Under the pieces are notes generated by a model. It ran no database searches. It was not told the DNA's origin and saw only the letters and a list, made by a program, of their open reading frames with translations. Below are positions 1 to 6,960 of a DNA stretch of 7,008 nt, one piece after another (the first letter of the stretch is position 1; each line of letters begins with the position of its first letter). This DNA is from Lachnospiraceae bacterium (GTDB lineage Bacteria; Bacillota; Clostridia; Lachnospirales; Lachnospiraceae): contig VSNO01000198.1 of assembly GCA_009774375.1 (NCBI GenBank), positions 1 to 7,008 of the forward strand, read 5' to 3'. The translations under genes were made by a program, and so were the position numbers.

Positions 1-34
1 ACGGCTTGTTTGTGATCAGAAAGGTCGGGTCGTC

Positions 35-2299
35 ATGAAAAGAGGAAATGCAAAGAAAGTCATGGCGCTTAGCATTCAAGTGTGTATGGCTGAAAATACG
101 GCAGTGAAAGCGGTTCAGACAATGCAGCTAAGGGCACAGGAACCAGGACAGACAGCTCAGGGGACAGTGACAGAAACGTATTCAAATGAGAGACTGGACA
201 ATGGTTACACAAAGGTGAGTGCGGGCTATACGTTTGCCGCCTACACTGGTGAGCCGATTCTCTACAGGATGGGAGATGTGCCGCAGTCAGCAGTCTACTA
301 TATGAATTTTGACTATCTGGCAAACAGCGAGTCTATTCTCCCGGTGGAGGCAGGCATCATGGTGAACGGTGAATATCCGTTTTACGAGATGCGCCAGCAG
401 AAGCTCGAGAGTCAGTGGACGTCAAACCCTGACCAGTGGACGTTAGCGCCCAGGAAGGTCTACGACAGTTACGGCAATGAAGTGGTGAGTATGCCGGACA
501 AGATCTATGACTGGCAGAACAAGTACATACAGGATTCCACCTATCGGTATACCCAGCCGCTCGGCATTGAGCTGCAGCAGGGCAGGAATACCATCACGAT
601 CGAGCTGAACGAGGGAACGCTACTGCTGGGAAATCTGACACTTACAGCAAAGCCGCAGGTTCCGGAATACACGGGCAGTGAAGCGGCGGCCGGCGATGGA
701 TTCATCGAGATACAGGCGGAGGACTTCTTATATAGAAATGATTCCGGGATCCATGCTGCCTGTGAGTTTGACCCGGACCTGTATCCTTATCAGGCGGCGA
801 AAAGGGTGATGAACACTGTCGATGCCGCCTCGTTTGGACAGGGTGGCCAGGAGATCACATATCTTATGGAAGTGGAGAAGGCGGGAAACTACTATATCGC
901 TTTTCACTACAGCCAGGGCGATAAGGCGGACTTCCCGGTCTTTATGAATGTGAAGATCGACGGCAGGATCCCGAATACGGCGTTTGAGAACCATGCCTTC
1001 GCGTATGAGAAGAAATATGAGATGTACACGATGGTCGACGGTGACGGCAGCAAGATCAGCATACCGCTCGAGGCGGGGAAGCACACGATCTCCATGCAGA
1101 TCAGTATGGAGCCGGTCAGGGAATCCCTGGAGACGATCGAGAAGATCATGAGCAGGGTCAATGACCTGTCGCTCGAGGTCACAAAGGTTGCCGGTACGAA
1201 TAAGGATAAGTACAGGGATTTCTCCCTCGAAGCGTACATACCGGGCATCGGGGAGATGATGACGGGCTGGGCGGATGAGCTCGGCCAGGTCATGGAGGAC
1301 GCGCGGGTGTACAATCCCAAGAAAAATAAGATCGCTGCCTACGCCTCTGTCAAGATCGCGGAGAACCAGCTGAGGAGTCTGGCGAAGAAGCCGGATGAGC
1401 TGATCTACAGGATCGACGAGCTTGCGACAAGCACATCCTCGGTCAACCAGCATCTTGCAAATCTGATCGACAGCTTAAACGGCAATGATTTTGCGCTGGA
1501 CAGCATCTATCTGTATCAGGAGGACGCGGCAAAGCAGCTCCCGAAGAACAAGAACATCTTCACCAAGATGTGGCTTGGCATCGTGCGGTTCTTTACCTCG
1601 TTCGGGGAGCAGGCGTACTCTTCCACGAACACCAACCCGGAGCATCTGCAGGTGTCGGTGAACCGTTCGAGGCAGCATCTTGAGATCATGCAGCTGCTGA
1701 TCAACGAGCAGTTCACGCCGCAGACGGGCATCGAGGTGGATCTCTCGCTGATGCCGGATCAGACAAAGCTCGTGCTGGCAAACGCGTCGGGGGATTCGCC
1801 GGATGTAGCGACGGGCGTAAACTACTCGATCCCGTTTGAGCTGGGGATCAGGGGCGCGCTGAAGGATCTGACGGAGTTTCCTGACTTTGCGGAGGTGGCG
1901 GAGCGCTACAACGCAGGTCTGATCATGCCGTATGTCATCGGGGACAGGATCTACGCGCTGCCGGAGACGATGAATTTCCAGGTGATGTTTTACAGAAAAG
2001 ATATTCTCGACAAGCTTGGGCTGGAGGTGCCGGACACGCTGGAGGAGGTGCAGGCGATGCTTCCCGACTTGCAGATGCGCGGACTGAATTTCTATTATCC
2101 GACGGCGAGAACGGTAGGTATGAAGACGTTCCTCGACACGACGCCGATCCTGTTCCAGAGCGGCGGGACATTGTATGACGGCGCGATCGACAAGGCGATC
2201 CTGACAAGCGAAGCTTGGCTATTACGGCACGGACAAGAAGCTTGCCACACCGATCAAGTTCTTCCCGGATGCGATCTACTGCGACCTGAACGTGTTTGA
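35..2299 (+). CDS. Large extracellular solute-binding protein with N-terminal carbohydrate-binding modules; 3' part lost at a chimeric junction
   Basis: This is the front of a cell-surface sugar-binding protein of a carbohydrate ABC importer. Residues about 45-215 form a beta-rich module (hallmark VNGEYPFYEMR) and residues about 222-370 a second one that starts IEIQAEDF and resembles CBM6/CBM35 folds. Residues about 370-535 look helical. The solute-binding lobe begins at about residue 538 (LQVSVNRSRQHLEIMQLL), with the family hinge IYALPETMNFQVMFYRKD at 639-656. Family homologues, as I recall them, run to about 950-1000 residues. This one leaves the family sequence at about residue 727 (after LTSEA), and the last 27 residues to the stop are out-of-frame reading, so roughly half of the binding domain is missing. 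The ATG at 35 has only a weak AAAGG 10 bases upstream. The N-terminus (MKRGNAKKVMALSI, then Q, C and E within the core) is a poor signal peptide; VKA/V at 26-29 is a possible cleavage site. The transported sugar is inferred from the neighbours (pectin or arabinan fragments). Confidence 0.8.
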   Translation: MKRGNAKKVMALSIQVCMAENTAVKAVQTMQLRAQEPGQTAQGTVTETYSNERLDNGYTKVSAGYTFAAYTGEPILYRMGDVPQSAVYYMNFDYLANSESILPVEAGIMVNGEYPFYEMRQQKLESQWTSNPDQWTLAPRKVYDSYGNEVVSMPDKIYDWQNKYIQDSTYRYTQPLGIELQQGRNTITIELNEGTLLLGNLTLTAKPQVPEYTGSEAAAGDGFIEIQAEDFLYRNDSGIHAACEFDPDLYPYQAAKRVMNTVDAASFGQGGQEITYLMEVEKAGNYYIAFHYSQGDKADFPVFMNVKIDGRIPNTAFENHAFAYEKKYEMYTMVDGDGSKISIPLEAGKHTISMQISMEPVRESLETIEKIMSRVNDLSLEVTKVAGTNKDKYRDFSLEAYIPGIGEMMTGWADELGQVMEDARVYNPKKNKIAAYASVKIAENQLRSLAKKPDELIYRIDELATSTSSVNQHLANLIDSLNGNDFALDSIYLYQEDAAKQLPKNKNIFTKMWLGIVRFFTSFGEQAYSSTNTNPEHLQVSVNRSRQHLEIMQLLINEQFTPQTGIEVDLSLMPDQTKLVLANASGDSPDVATGVNYSIPFELGIRGALKDLTEFPDFAEVAERYNAGLIMPYVIGDRIYALPETMNFQVMFYRKDILDKLGLEVPDTLEEVQAMLPDLQMRGLNFYYPTARTVGMKTFLDTTPILFQSGGTLYDGAIDKAILTSEAWLLRHGQEACHTDQVLPGCDLLRPERV
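2203..2244 (+). repeat. Imperfect direct repeat at the solute-binding protein junction
   Basis: GACAAGCGAAGCTTG at 2203-2217 is echoed by GACAAGAAGCTTG at 2232-2244, differing by a two-base CG insertion. The first copy lies on the boundary where the first binding-protein gene stops matching its family; the second lies just inside the second gene. A related word, GACAAGCTTGG, occurs at 2009-2019. The repeat may mark the breakpoint of a deletion or template switch, or may be chance similarity from shared Asp-Lys-Lys-Leu codons. Confidence 0.5.
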
Positions 2300-3323
2300 G
2301 ACACTGAACATCGATGCGCCTCCCACAAACTGGACATGGGATCAGATGATCGATTCCTTCAAGGCGGCGACAAATACCGATGCGGGCACATATGGATTTA
2401 ACCAGTTCCACTCGCTCGTTACCTATTATCCGATCTCAAACGGAAATAACCTGATCGGTGAGTTTGGCTGGGACGGCAAGAACTATCACATGGATCAGTG
2501 GGCAGCAGGCGTGAACCAGTGGGCAGAGCTCGTGAACGGCAAATACCATGCACCGTACGGCGATACGGACGAGATGGAGGCATGGACAGGCGACAGGACG
2601 ATGTGGGCTGCCTACACAGGAAAGCTTGGATTCCAGATCGACGCATGGTGGACTTATCTGAACCTGTTTGATACGCCGGACTACAGAAACCGCGGTATGG
2701 AATGGGTACCTTACACGACACCGGCGAGCGAGAGCGGATACGTATTCGGCGTGCTGGACTTCGGCGGGATCTCCTCGTCGACAGAGCATCCGAGAGAGGC
2801 TTATGAACTCTTAAAGTGGATGGGCTGGGGAGCAGAAGGCTGGCAGACAAAACTTGACGCTTACCAGGATGTGGAGACCTATGCGGATCTTCCGCTTTAC
2901 AGACAGGCTTTGCCCTGCCCGATCACGACAGATGCAGAGATCTGGAAAGAGTTCCAGGAGTCCTTCTATCCGACAGCGGCTACAAGAACGTATCAGTCAG
3001 TATACGATCCTGTAAACGGCGAGGATCTTGTCACAGCGGATGAGGATACAAAGTACGGCAAGTATTTTGATGATTTCTTTGCAAACTGCAAGAATCCGGT
3101 TCCGTTCGGCGACTGCCAGATCCCGGGATTTGCATCTTTCCTTGACACATCTTACCGTGCAGTAGGCGACACGCCGGGCGTTGAGGACCAGGTCCGCCTG
3201 GAAGGCAAGAACGCAAACGACTTCGCGGCAGAGCTTGAGCAGAAGGGCTTCGATGCAAACCAGGCAGCGCTGGAAGCGGCGAAGGAAGCCTATCAGATGA
3301 TTGGCATCGAGCTGAATTACTAG
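2211..3323 (+). pseudogene. 3' fragment of a second solute-binding protein (ABC sugar importer), without its start
   Basis: This is the C-terminal two thirds of a family 1 extracellular solute-binding protein, in a different frame from the gene before it. The recognisable sequence begins KLGYYGTDKKLATPIKFFPD and continues through a hinge-type segment, NVFETLNIDAPPTNWTWDQM, that occupies the same place in the fold as residues 639-663 of the upstream protein. This is therefore a second, different binding protein and not the missing end of the first. Trp- and Tyr-rich stretches (FQIDAWWTYLNLF, EWVPYTTPASESGYVFG) fit a sugar-binding cleft, and the protein ends GIELNY. The frame is closed upstream by a TGA at 2202-2204. 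The first usable start is a GTG at 2292 with no Shine-Dalgarno sequence. The signal peptide and the first 150 or so residues are absent, so a functional product is unlikely. A terminator follows 34 bases after the stop. Confidence 0.75.
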
Positions 3324-3357
3324 AAAGGGTGCAGGATCGTAACATACAGTTGACAAG

Positions 3358-3392
3358 AAGGAGGGCGTTGAAACAGATGCCCTCCTTTTTCT
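3358..3392 (+). terminator. Rho-independent terminator after the solute-binding protein fragment
   Basis: A nine-base stem, AAGGAGGGC (3358-3366), pairs perfectly with GCCCTCCTT (3379-3387) around a 12-base loop and runs into a T tract at 3386-3390. It lies 34 bases after the stop codon at 3323 and 55 bases before the arabinanase start, so it should separate the two plus-strand transcription units. The arabinanase would then need its own promoter in 3392-3430, where I see no convincing -35/-10 pair. Confidence 0.85.
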
Positions 3393-3429
3393 AAGATCAT
3401 CCTGTCAGACATACAAAACACATCAATAG

Positions 3430-3443
3430 AAAGGAGTGGAGAG
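3430..3443 (+). promoter_or_regulatory. Ribosome binding site of the GH43 arabinanase
   Basis: AAAGGAG at 3430-3436 and GGAGAG at 3438-3443 precede the ATG at 3448 by 11 and 4 bases. This favours the ATG at 3448 over an in-frame GTG at 3436, which overlaps the Shine-Dalgarno sequence itself and would put four extra residues before the Lys/Arg-rich start of the signal peptide. Confidence 0.7.
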
Positions 3444-3447
3444 CGGT

Positions 3448-4833
3448 ATGAGGAAAAGAATCGTGGCGGGGCGGCTGGCAGTGACCCTGCTGCTGCTGAC
3501 ACTGCCTGGCGGATGCGGGAGACAGAAAGCAGCGCCCGCGGACAGCAGTACATCAGCCTCACAGGAGAGTGCGGCGGAAAATGCAGGGGAATCAAACGGG
3601 ACAGGAACTGAGGCAGACGGACAGACAAAGGAGAACGTCTCACAGGATCCGCCGTCGGAGCAGCCTGCAGCAGAGGAGGAGGAAACCGAAATGACAGAAG
3701 TGTCATACAGCCGTGTGAGCGTACATGATCCGTCGGTCGCATATGACAACGGTACATACTACATATTTGGTTCCCATATGGCGTGGGCAAAGAGTACGGA
3801 TCTGAGGAACTGGGAGACCTTTCAGATGAATATCAACGCGGAGTATGCGGATCTGTTCGGAAAGGAGTGGGAAGCATACTGCAAAACGGCGACGAATCCC
3901 AACCTGAACGGAAATCTGTGGGCACCGGATGTAATCTACAATCCCAATATGGGAAAATACTGCTTTTACATGAGTGTGAACGGCAATGACTGGAATTCGG
4001 TGATCGTCCTGCTGACGGCGGACAGCATCGAAGGGCCTTACGAGTATGCGGGACCAGTGGTGTACTCCGGATTTAATACGGATTCGCACGATGTGAAGCT
4101 CACCGATGTGTACCAGGTGCTCGGGGAGGACGCGAACCTGACCAGATACCAGAATATCAGGAACACGAAGCTCAACGCGATCGATCCCTGCGTGGTCTTT
4201 GACAGGGACGGCTCGCTCTGGATGGTGTTCGGATCCTGGTTTGGCGGCCTGTATATGCTGAAGCTCGACGAGAACACGGGGCTGCGCGATTACACGACAA
4301 CCTATGAGACGATACCAAACGAGCAGGACGCTTACTATGGATATAAAGTGCACGGCGGCTTCGGCGTGTCCGGCGAAGGACCTTATATCATCGAGAAGGA
4401 CGGATATTATTACCTGTTCGTGTCCTATGGCGGGCTTGTGGCGGACGGCTGGCTTGTCGCTGCGCCCTATGAATATGCGGGCGAGAAGATCAGTGAGAAC
4501 GGATACGCCGTCGATGAGATGTGCGGGGACTATGAATTTATCGTACATACGCCTACGACGTATTATCAGAAGGCGGGGAGCAGTACCCTGGGGATCATGC
4601 AGCCCTCGAAGATCACACTGAATGAGGACGGCACGGTGTCGGGTGAACTGACAGGAGCGTGGACGTATGAGGACGGCACACCCAACATGACGATCACCGT
4701 CGACGGTGTGACCTACAAGGGCGTTTTTCTGAAAATGCCGAGTGAACAGCTTTATTTTAATCCAAATGAGAGGAAAGTCGTCATGACCTTTACCGCGCTG
4801 GGAGACAATGTGGCTGTGTGGGGGAGCAGATAA
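3448..4833 (+). CDS. GH43 endo-alpha-1,5-L-arabinanase lipoprotein (Abn2-like), propeller apparently shortened
   Basis: Predicted surface enzyme of 461 residues that cuts alpha-1,5-linked arabinan, the side chain of pectic rhamnogalacturonan I. An export signal (MRKRIVAG, then a Leu-rich core) ends in LPGGC with Cys23, an imperfect lipobox, followed by a Ser/Ala/Glu-rich linker to about residue 85. The GH43 triad is visible: base Asp94 in VHDPS, pKa-modulating Asp246 in NAIDP, and acid Glu310 in SGEGPY; LWAPDV and WFGGLYML are further family motifs. The C-terminal domain (about 335-461, TGAWTYEDGTPNMTITVDG to VWGS) resembles the GH43_C domain of Bacillus Abn2. From the acid Glu to the end are 151 residues, against about 245 in B. 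subtilis Abn2. The text jumps at residues 331-335 from the VSYGG strand straight to GWLVAAPYEY, so the last propeller part with the calcium-site His appears lost in frame. Activity is therefore doubtful. Its 3' end overlaps the convergent pectinesterase gene. Confidence 0.85.
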   Translation: MRKRIVAGRLAVTLLLLTLPGGCGRQKAAPADSSTSASQESAAENAGESNGTGTEADGQTKENVSQDPPSEQPAAEEEETEMTEVSYSRVSVHDPSVAYDNGTYYIFGSHMAWAKSTDLRNWETFQMNINAEYADLFGKEWEAYCKTATNPNLNGNLWAPDVIYNPNMGKYCFYMSVNGNDWNSVIVLLTADSIEGPYEYAGPVVYSGFNTDSHDVKLTDVYQVLGEDANLTRYQNIRNTKLNAIDPCVVFDRDGSLWMVFGSWFGGLYMLKLDENTGLRDYTTTYETIPNEQDAYYGYKVHGGFGVSGEGPYIIEKDGYYYLFVSYGGLVADGWLVAAPYEYAGEKISENGYAVDEMCGDYEFIVHTPTTYYQKAGSSTLGIMQPSKITLNEDGTVSGELTGAWTYEDGTPNMTITVDGVTYKGVFLKMPSEQLYFNPNERKVVMTFTALGDNVAVWGSR

Positions 4834-5824
4834 CTTCCCCGCGCCATCCATCCTCCCCGCGCAGCACATTTTCCACGGAATAATAGGACTCCAGTTCCGG
4901 GTTGTCGAGCTGCCTGCTGAAAGGGACTCTTGCCTGCGGCTGGGCGCCCGGGCCGGAATTGAAGGCTTCCACGTAGCTGCAGAGCGCTTCTGCCCGCGCT
5001 TTTCCCCAGTTATGCCAGCCCTCGGGGCAGATATGGCTGTCCATATGGCAGTGCACGAAAGCGGTTTTGGCAAGATCCCGCCAGGGGCGTCCGAGGTAGA
5101 CAGAGTGATACTGGCTGTCGCCGGTCAGTCTGCAGTGCGAGAATACCAGTCCGTATTCCTGCCCGGCGGGAGTGCTGGCGGCAGTGATGAATGCCCTGTC
5201 CTCGCTCTGGCGCTTTCTGGAATGGATCTCGCAGTGGTCAAAATATGCGGTGCTGGGACCAAAGATAAAATCGACGTCCCCGCTGATATAGCAGTCTCTG
5301 AAATAATTCCGGATCACAGGATGTGCGGCCGGGACAGATGACTGTGCGAAAAAGTCCGGAAGCATCAGCCTTTTCATGGAGCAGTCTTCTGCATCCCCGG
5401 CAAATAGGGTATCCTGCCATCCGATGAAGCGGCAGTTTCGGAAACTGCACCGGTCTGCCGCCGCATAGAGCGCCAAAGCCTGTCCTGCGATGCTGCCAGG
5501 CCCTGCGGTGTTCTCCACAGTAAGATTTTCCACATGAATATTCTGTCCTGCGAGCAGCAGGACTGCCGTGTTGAAGGTGCCGTATTCGCCGGAGCCGTCC
5601 GGCCGGGGTTTTCTGGCGCCGTCCCCGTAACGGAATATGGTATTTTCCGGCTGTTCTCCTATGATCTCCAGATTTTCCTTGCGGATCCAGACTTTTTCTT
5701 CATAGATGCCGGGTGATACCAGGATCCGCACCGGCTCGCTGCGGTCGTCGGGGATTGCTAAAACCGCTTCCTGCAGGGAGTGGAAGGCGTCCGGATCGGT
5801 CCTGGATAAATGGATCGTCTGCAT
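4790..5824 (-). CDS. Pectinesterase (carbohydrate esterase family 8), probably cytoplasmic
   Basis: Removes methyl esters from galacturonic acid in pectin, releasing methanol and giving de-esterified chains or oligomers. The 344-residue product is a right-handed beta-helix protein with every CE8 hallmark: GIYEEKV at 39-45, Gln115 in GQALALY, Gln137 and Asp138 in GWQDTLF, nucleophile Asp185 in GDVDFIFG, and Arg246 and Trp248 in YLGRPWR. Together these give a complete oxyanion and Asp-Asp active site. There is no signal peptide (start MQTIHLSRTDPDAFHSLQEA), so it likely acts on imported oligogalacturonides. The ATG at 5824 has AGGAGG eight bases upstream. It follows the solute-binding gene by 82 bases on the same strand and is probably cotranscribed with it. 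The last 17 residues after GEDGW (328-344) look like extra reading into the opposite-strand arabinanase, giving a 44-base tail-to-tail overlap. Confidence 0.93.
   Translation of the reverse strand: MQTIHLSRTDPDAFHSLQEAVLAIPDDRSEPVRILVSPGIYEEKVWIRKENLEIIGEQPENTIFRYGDGARKPRPDGSGEYGTFNTAVLLLAGQNIHVENLTVENTAGPGSIAGQALALYAAADRCSFRNCRFIGWQDTLFAGDAEDCSMKRLMLPDFFAQSSVPAAHPVIRNYFRDCYISGDVDFIFGPSTAYFDHCEIHSRKRQSEDRAFITAASTPAGQEYGLVFSHCRLTGDSQYHSVYLGRPWRDLAKTAFVHCHMDSHICPEGWHNWGKARAEALCSYVEAFNSGPGAQPQARVPFSRQLDNPELESYYSVENVLRGEDGWRGEVICSPTQPHCLPAR
4836..4861. repeat. Short direct repeat TCCCCGCG at the convergent gene ends
   Basis: TCCCCGCG occurs at 4836-4843 and again at 4854-4861, 18 bases apart. 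On the minus strand this is the start of each half of RGEDGW-RGEV near the pectinesterase C-terminus, in frame. It sits just past the arabinanase stop, where family pectinesterases usually end soon after the GEDGW motif. Confidence 0.5.
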
Positions 5825-5832
5825 GCTGTATA

Positions 5833-5838
5833 CCTCCT
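5833..5838 (-). promoter_or_regulatory. Ribosome binding site of the pectinesterase
   Basis: CCTCCT on the plus strand reads AGGAGG on the minus strand, eight bases before the ATG at 5824. It is a near-ideal Shine-Dalgarno sequence and supports that start. Confidence 0.85.
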
Positions 5839-5866
5839 GTATCTATCCTTTGCATTTTTATCAGTA

Positions 5867-5893
5867 TGCCGGGCGCCTTTTAAGTGCCCGGCA
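5867..5893. other. GC-rich hairpin between the solute-binding gene and the pectinesterase gene
   Basis: TGCCGGGC (5867-5874) and GCCCGGCA (5886-5893) form a perfect eight-base stem around an 11-base loop. In the minus-strand transcript no U run follows, so it fits an intercistronic stabilising or processing hairpin, or a partial terminator that lowers pectinesterase expression relative to the binding protein. On the plus strand a T-rich stretch (TTTTT at 5901-5905) follows, but seven bases late for a classic terminator. Confidence 0.6.
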
Positions 5894-5906
5894 CGTTGTG
5901 TTTTTC

Positions 5907-6917
5907 TTACGCGTTCTTGTCAGCCAGAAATTCGTCAAACTGACGCTGGATCTCTGCCATGTAGGCATCCCAGCCCGCTTTCTGCATCTCGGATCTCAGC
6001 TCGTCGATGCTGGAGTCGAAATCCTTGAGCCCTGCGAGCATTGGGTTGGCAAGCTCTTCCCAGAGACTGTCGATCTGTGCCTTCTGTGTCTGGATCGCCG
6101 AGTAATCGATGCTGAATCCAAAACTCAGCGATGGGAGCGCCTTGTCGTCCCATGCCTTGTAGACCTCCATAAATTCGTCAGTGTAGGCCATGGTGGGCGA
6201 GGAGATCTTTACGTTGTAGATCATCCACTCATAGAAGAGCTCTTCTGTGTTGAGTTTGGACACTTTTCCGTCGATCAGCTCATAGTCGGTACCCTCCACG
6301 CCGTATGCGAACAGGTTTGCCATCTCGGTATTTTTCCGGAGCAGGTTGACAAACATTGCCACGCGGTCAGCCTTCCCGGAGGTCACGGGAACCTGGAATG
6401 CTGTGTTCTCGTAGGTCTTCTTGTAGATCGGTTTCTCGGGTGCGATATAGTACTCTGCAGTCTTTGCTTCCGGAACGACGGTCTGCAGGCCGGGCTCGTT
6501 CTCGATCAGAGTCGTGCCGCAGGTGCCTCGCATAAAGGAGGCCATGTTTGCCTGGAAGGGCAGGGTCACTGTGTTGGTCAGGATGTCTTTCGGGATCAGT
6601 CCCTGCTGGAATTCATTTTCCATCAGTTCCTGCATTCTGGGGGATTCCTCGCCGAACAGTACCACGGTGATGGTGTCCAGGGTATCCGGTCTCGTCGGGG
6701 AGGTGTTCTGGCTGGCCGCCGGCTCCTGCGCACTGGAACCGGTGCCCTGCTGCGCGTCTGATCCCGCGGCGCTGCTGTCGGCAGAGGGGGTCTGATCTGG
6801 CGTTTTGCCGCTGTCGGCGCCGCATCCTGTCAGACCTGACAGAAGCATCATGGATGCGAGCACGGCGGAGCATGCGCGCCTTTTCAGAGTGTTTTTCGGT
6901 GTGATTTTCTTTTTCAT
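5907..6917 (-). CDS. DUF3502-type extracellular solute-binding lipoprotein with an internal deletion
   Basis: Predicted substrate-binding lipoprotein of a carbohydrate ABC importer (LipO-like family), 336 residues. Lys/Arg-rich start, hydrophobic core, then lipobox LTGC with Cys32, followed by a Ser/Ala/Gln linker to about residue 78. The mature domain begins DTITVVLFGEESPRMQELM (81-99), the usual first strand and helix. At residue 105 the sequence jumps to GLIPKDILTN, a motif that in this family lies deep in the second half of the protein (the YxDGxIPKD region). From there it is a normal C-terminal half, including the DUF3502 domain at about 195-335. The family is usually about 500-550 residues, so roughly 200 central residues that make much of the binding cleft appear missing, in frame. 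It would be secreted but is unlikely to bind sugar normally. The start at 6917 was chosen over an in-frame ATG 27 codons upstream because of its Shine-Dalgarno sequence and the signal peptide. Confidence 0.8.
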   Translation of the reverse strand: MKKKITPKNTLKRRACSAVLASMMLLSGLTGCGADSGKTPDQTPSADSSAAGSDAQQGTGSSAQEPAASQNTSPTRPDTLDTITVVLFGEESPRMQELMENEFQQGLIPKDILTNTVTLPFQANMASFMRGTCGTTLIENEPGLQTVVPEAKTAEYYIAPEKPIYKKTYENTAFQVPVTSGKADRVAMFVNLLRKNTEMANLFAYGVEGTDYELIDGKVSKLNTEELFYEWMIYNVKISSPTMAYTDEFMEVYKAWDDKALPSLSFGFSIDYSAIQTQKAQIDSLWEELANPMLAGLKDFDSSIDELRSEMQKAGWDAYMAEIQRQFDEFLADKNA

Positions 6918-6924
6918 ACAGGTT

Positions 6925-6931
6925 CCTCCTT
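6925..6931 (-). promoter_or_regulatory. Ribosome binding site of the DUF3502-type binding protein
   Basis: CCTCCTT on the plus strand reads AAGGAGG on the minus strand, seven bases before the ATG at 6917. It fixes the start at the MKKKITPK signal peptide. Confidence 0.85.
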
Positions 6932-6960
6932 CATACTTGTGAGTAAAAAGTTTGCGCTGC

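Noticed and set aside
728..1453. Minus-strand open frame of 241 codons inside the giant binding protein
   Set aside because: It is an antisense shadow caused by codon bias in a GC-rich gene; no domain is recognisable.
2211..2243. Restriction sites at the joins (AAGCTT at 2211 and 2238, GAATTC at 6608) as proof of a cloning chimera
   Set aside because: AAGCTT also occurs elsewhere in these genes (2012 and 2622) as ordinary Lys-Leu codons, and GAATTC fits the natural Glu-Phe codons, so the sites alone prove nothing.
2205..2299. Programmed ribosomal frameshift joining the two overlapping plus-strand frames
   Set aside because: There is no slippery heptamer or downstream stem in the overlap, and the two halves contain the same part of the binding fold twice, so a frameshift product would not be one normal protein.
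3350..3378. TTGACA at 3350-3355 as a -35 box for the arabinanase
   Set aside because: The sequence 17 bases downstream (ACAGAT) is not a -10 box, and the terminator stem lies over the would-be start point.
3703..5073. Long minus-strand open frame of 456 codons
   Set aside because: It is antisense to the arabinanase and runs through the pectinesterase in another frame; its Arg/His/Val-rich text matches no family, whereas the sense frames carry complete catalytic motifs.
5706..6761. Plus-strand open frame of 351 codons
   Set aside because: It is the antisense shadow of the DUF3502-type binding protein and the start of the pectinesterase; it has no Shine-Dalgarno sequence and low-complexity Val/Leu/Cys/His text.
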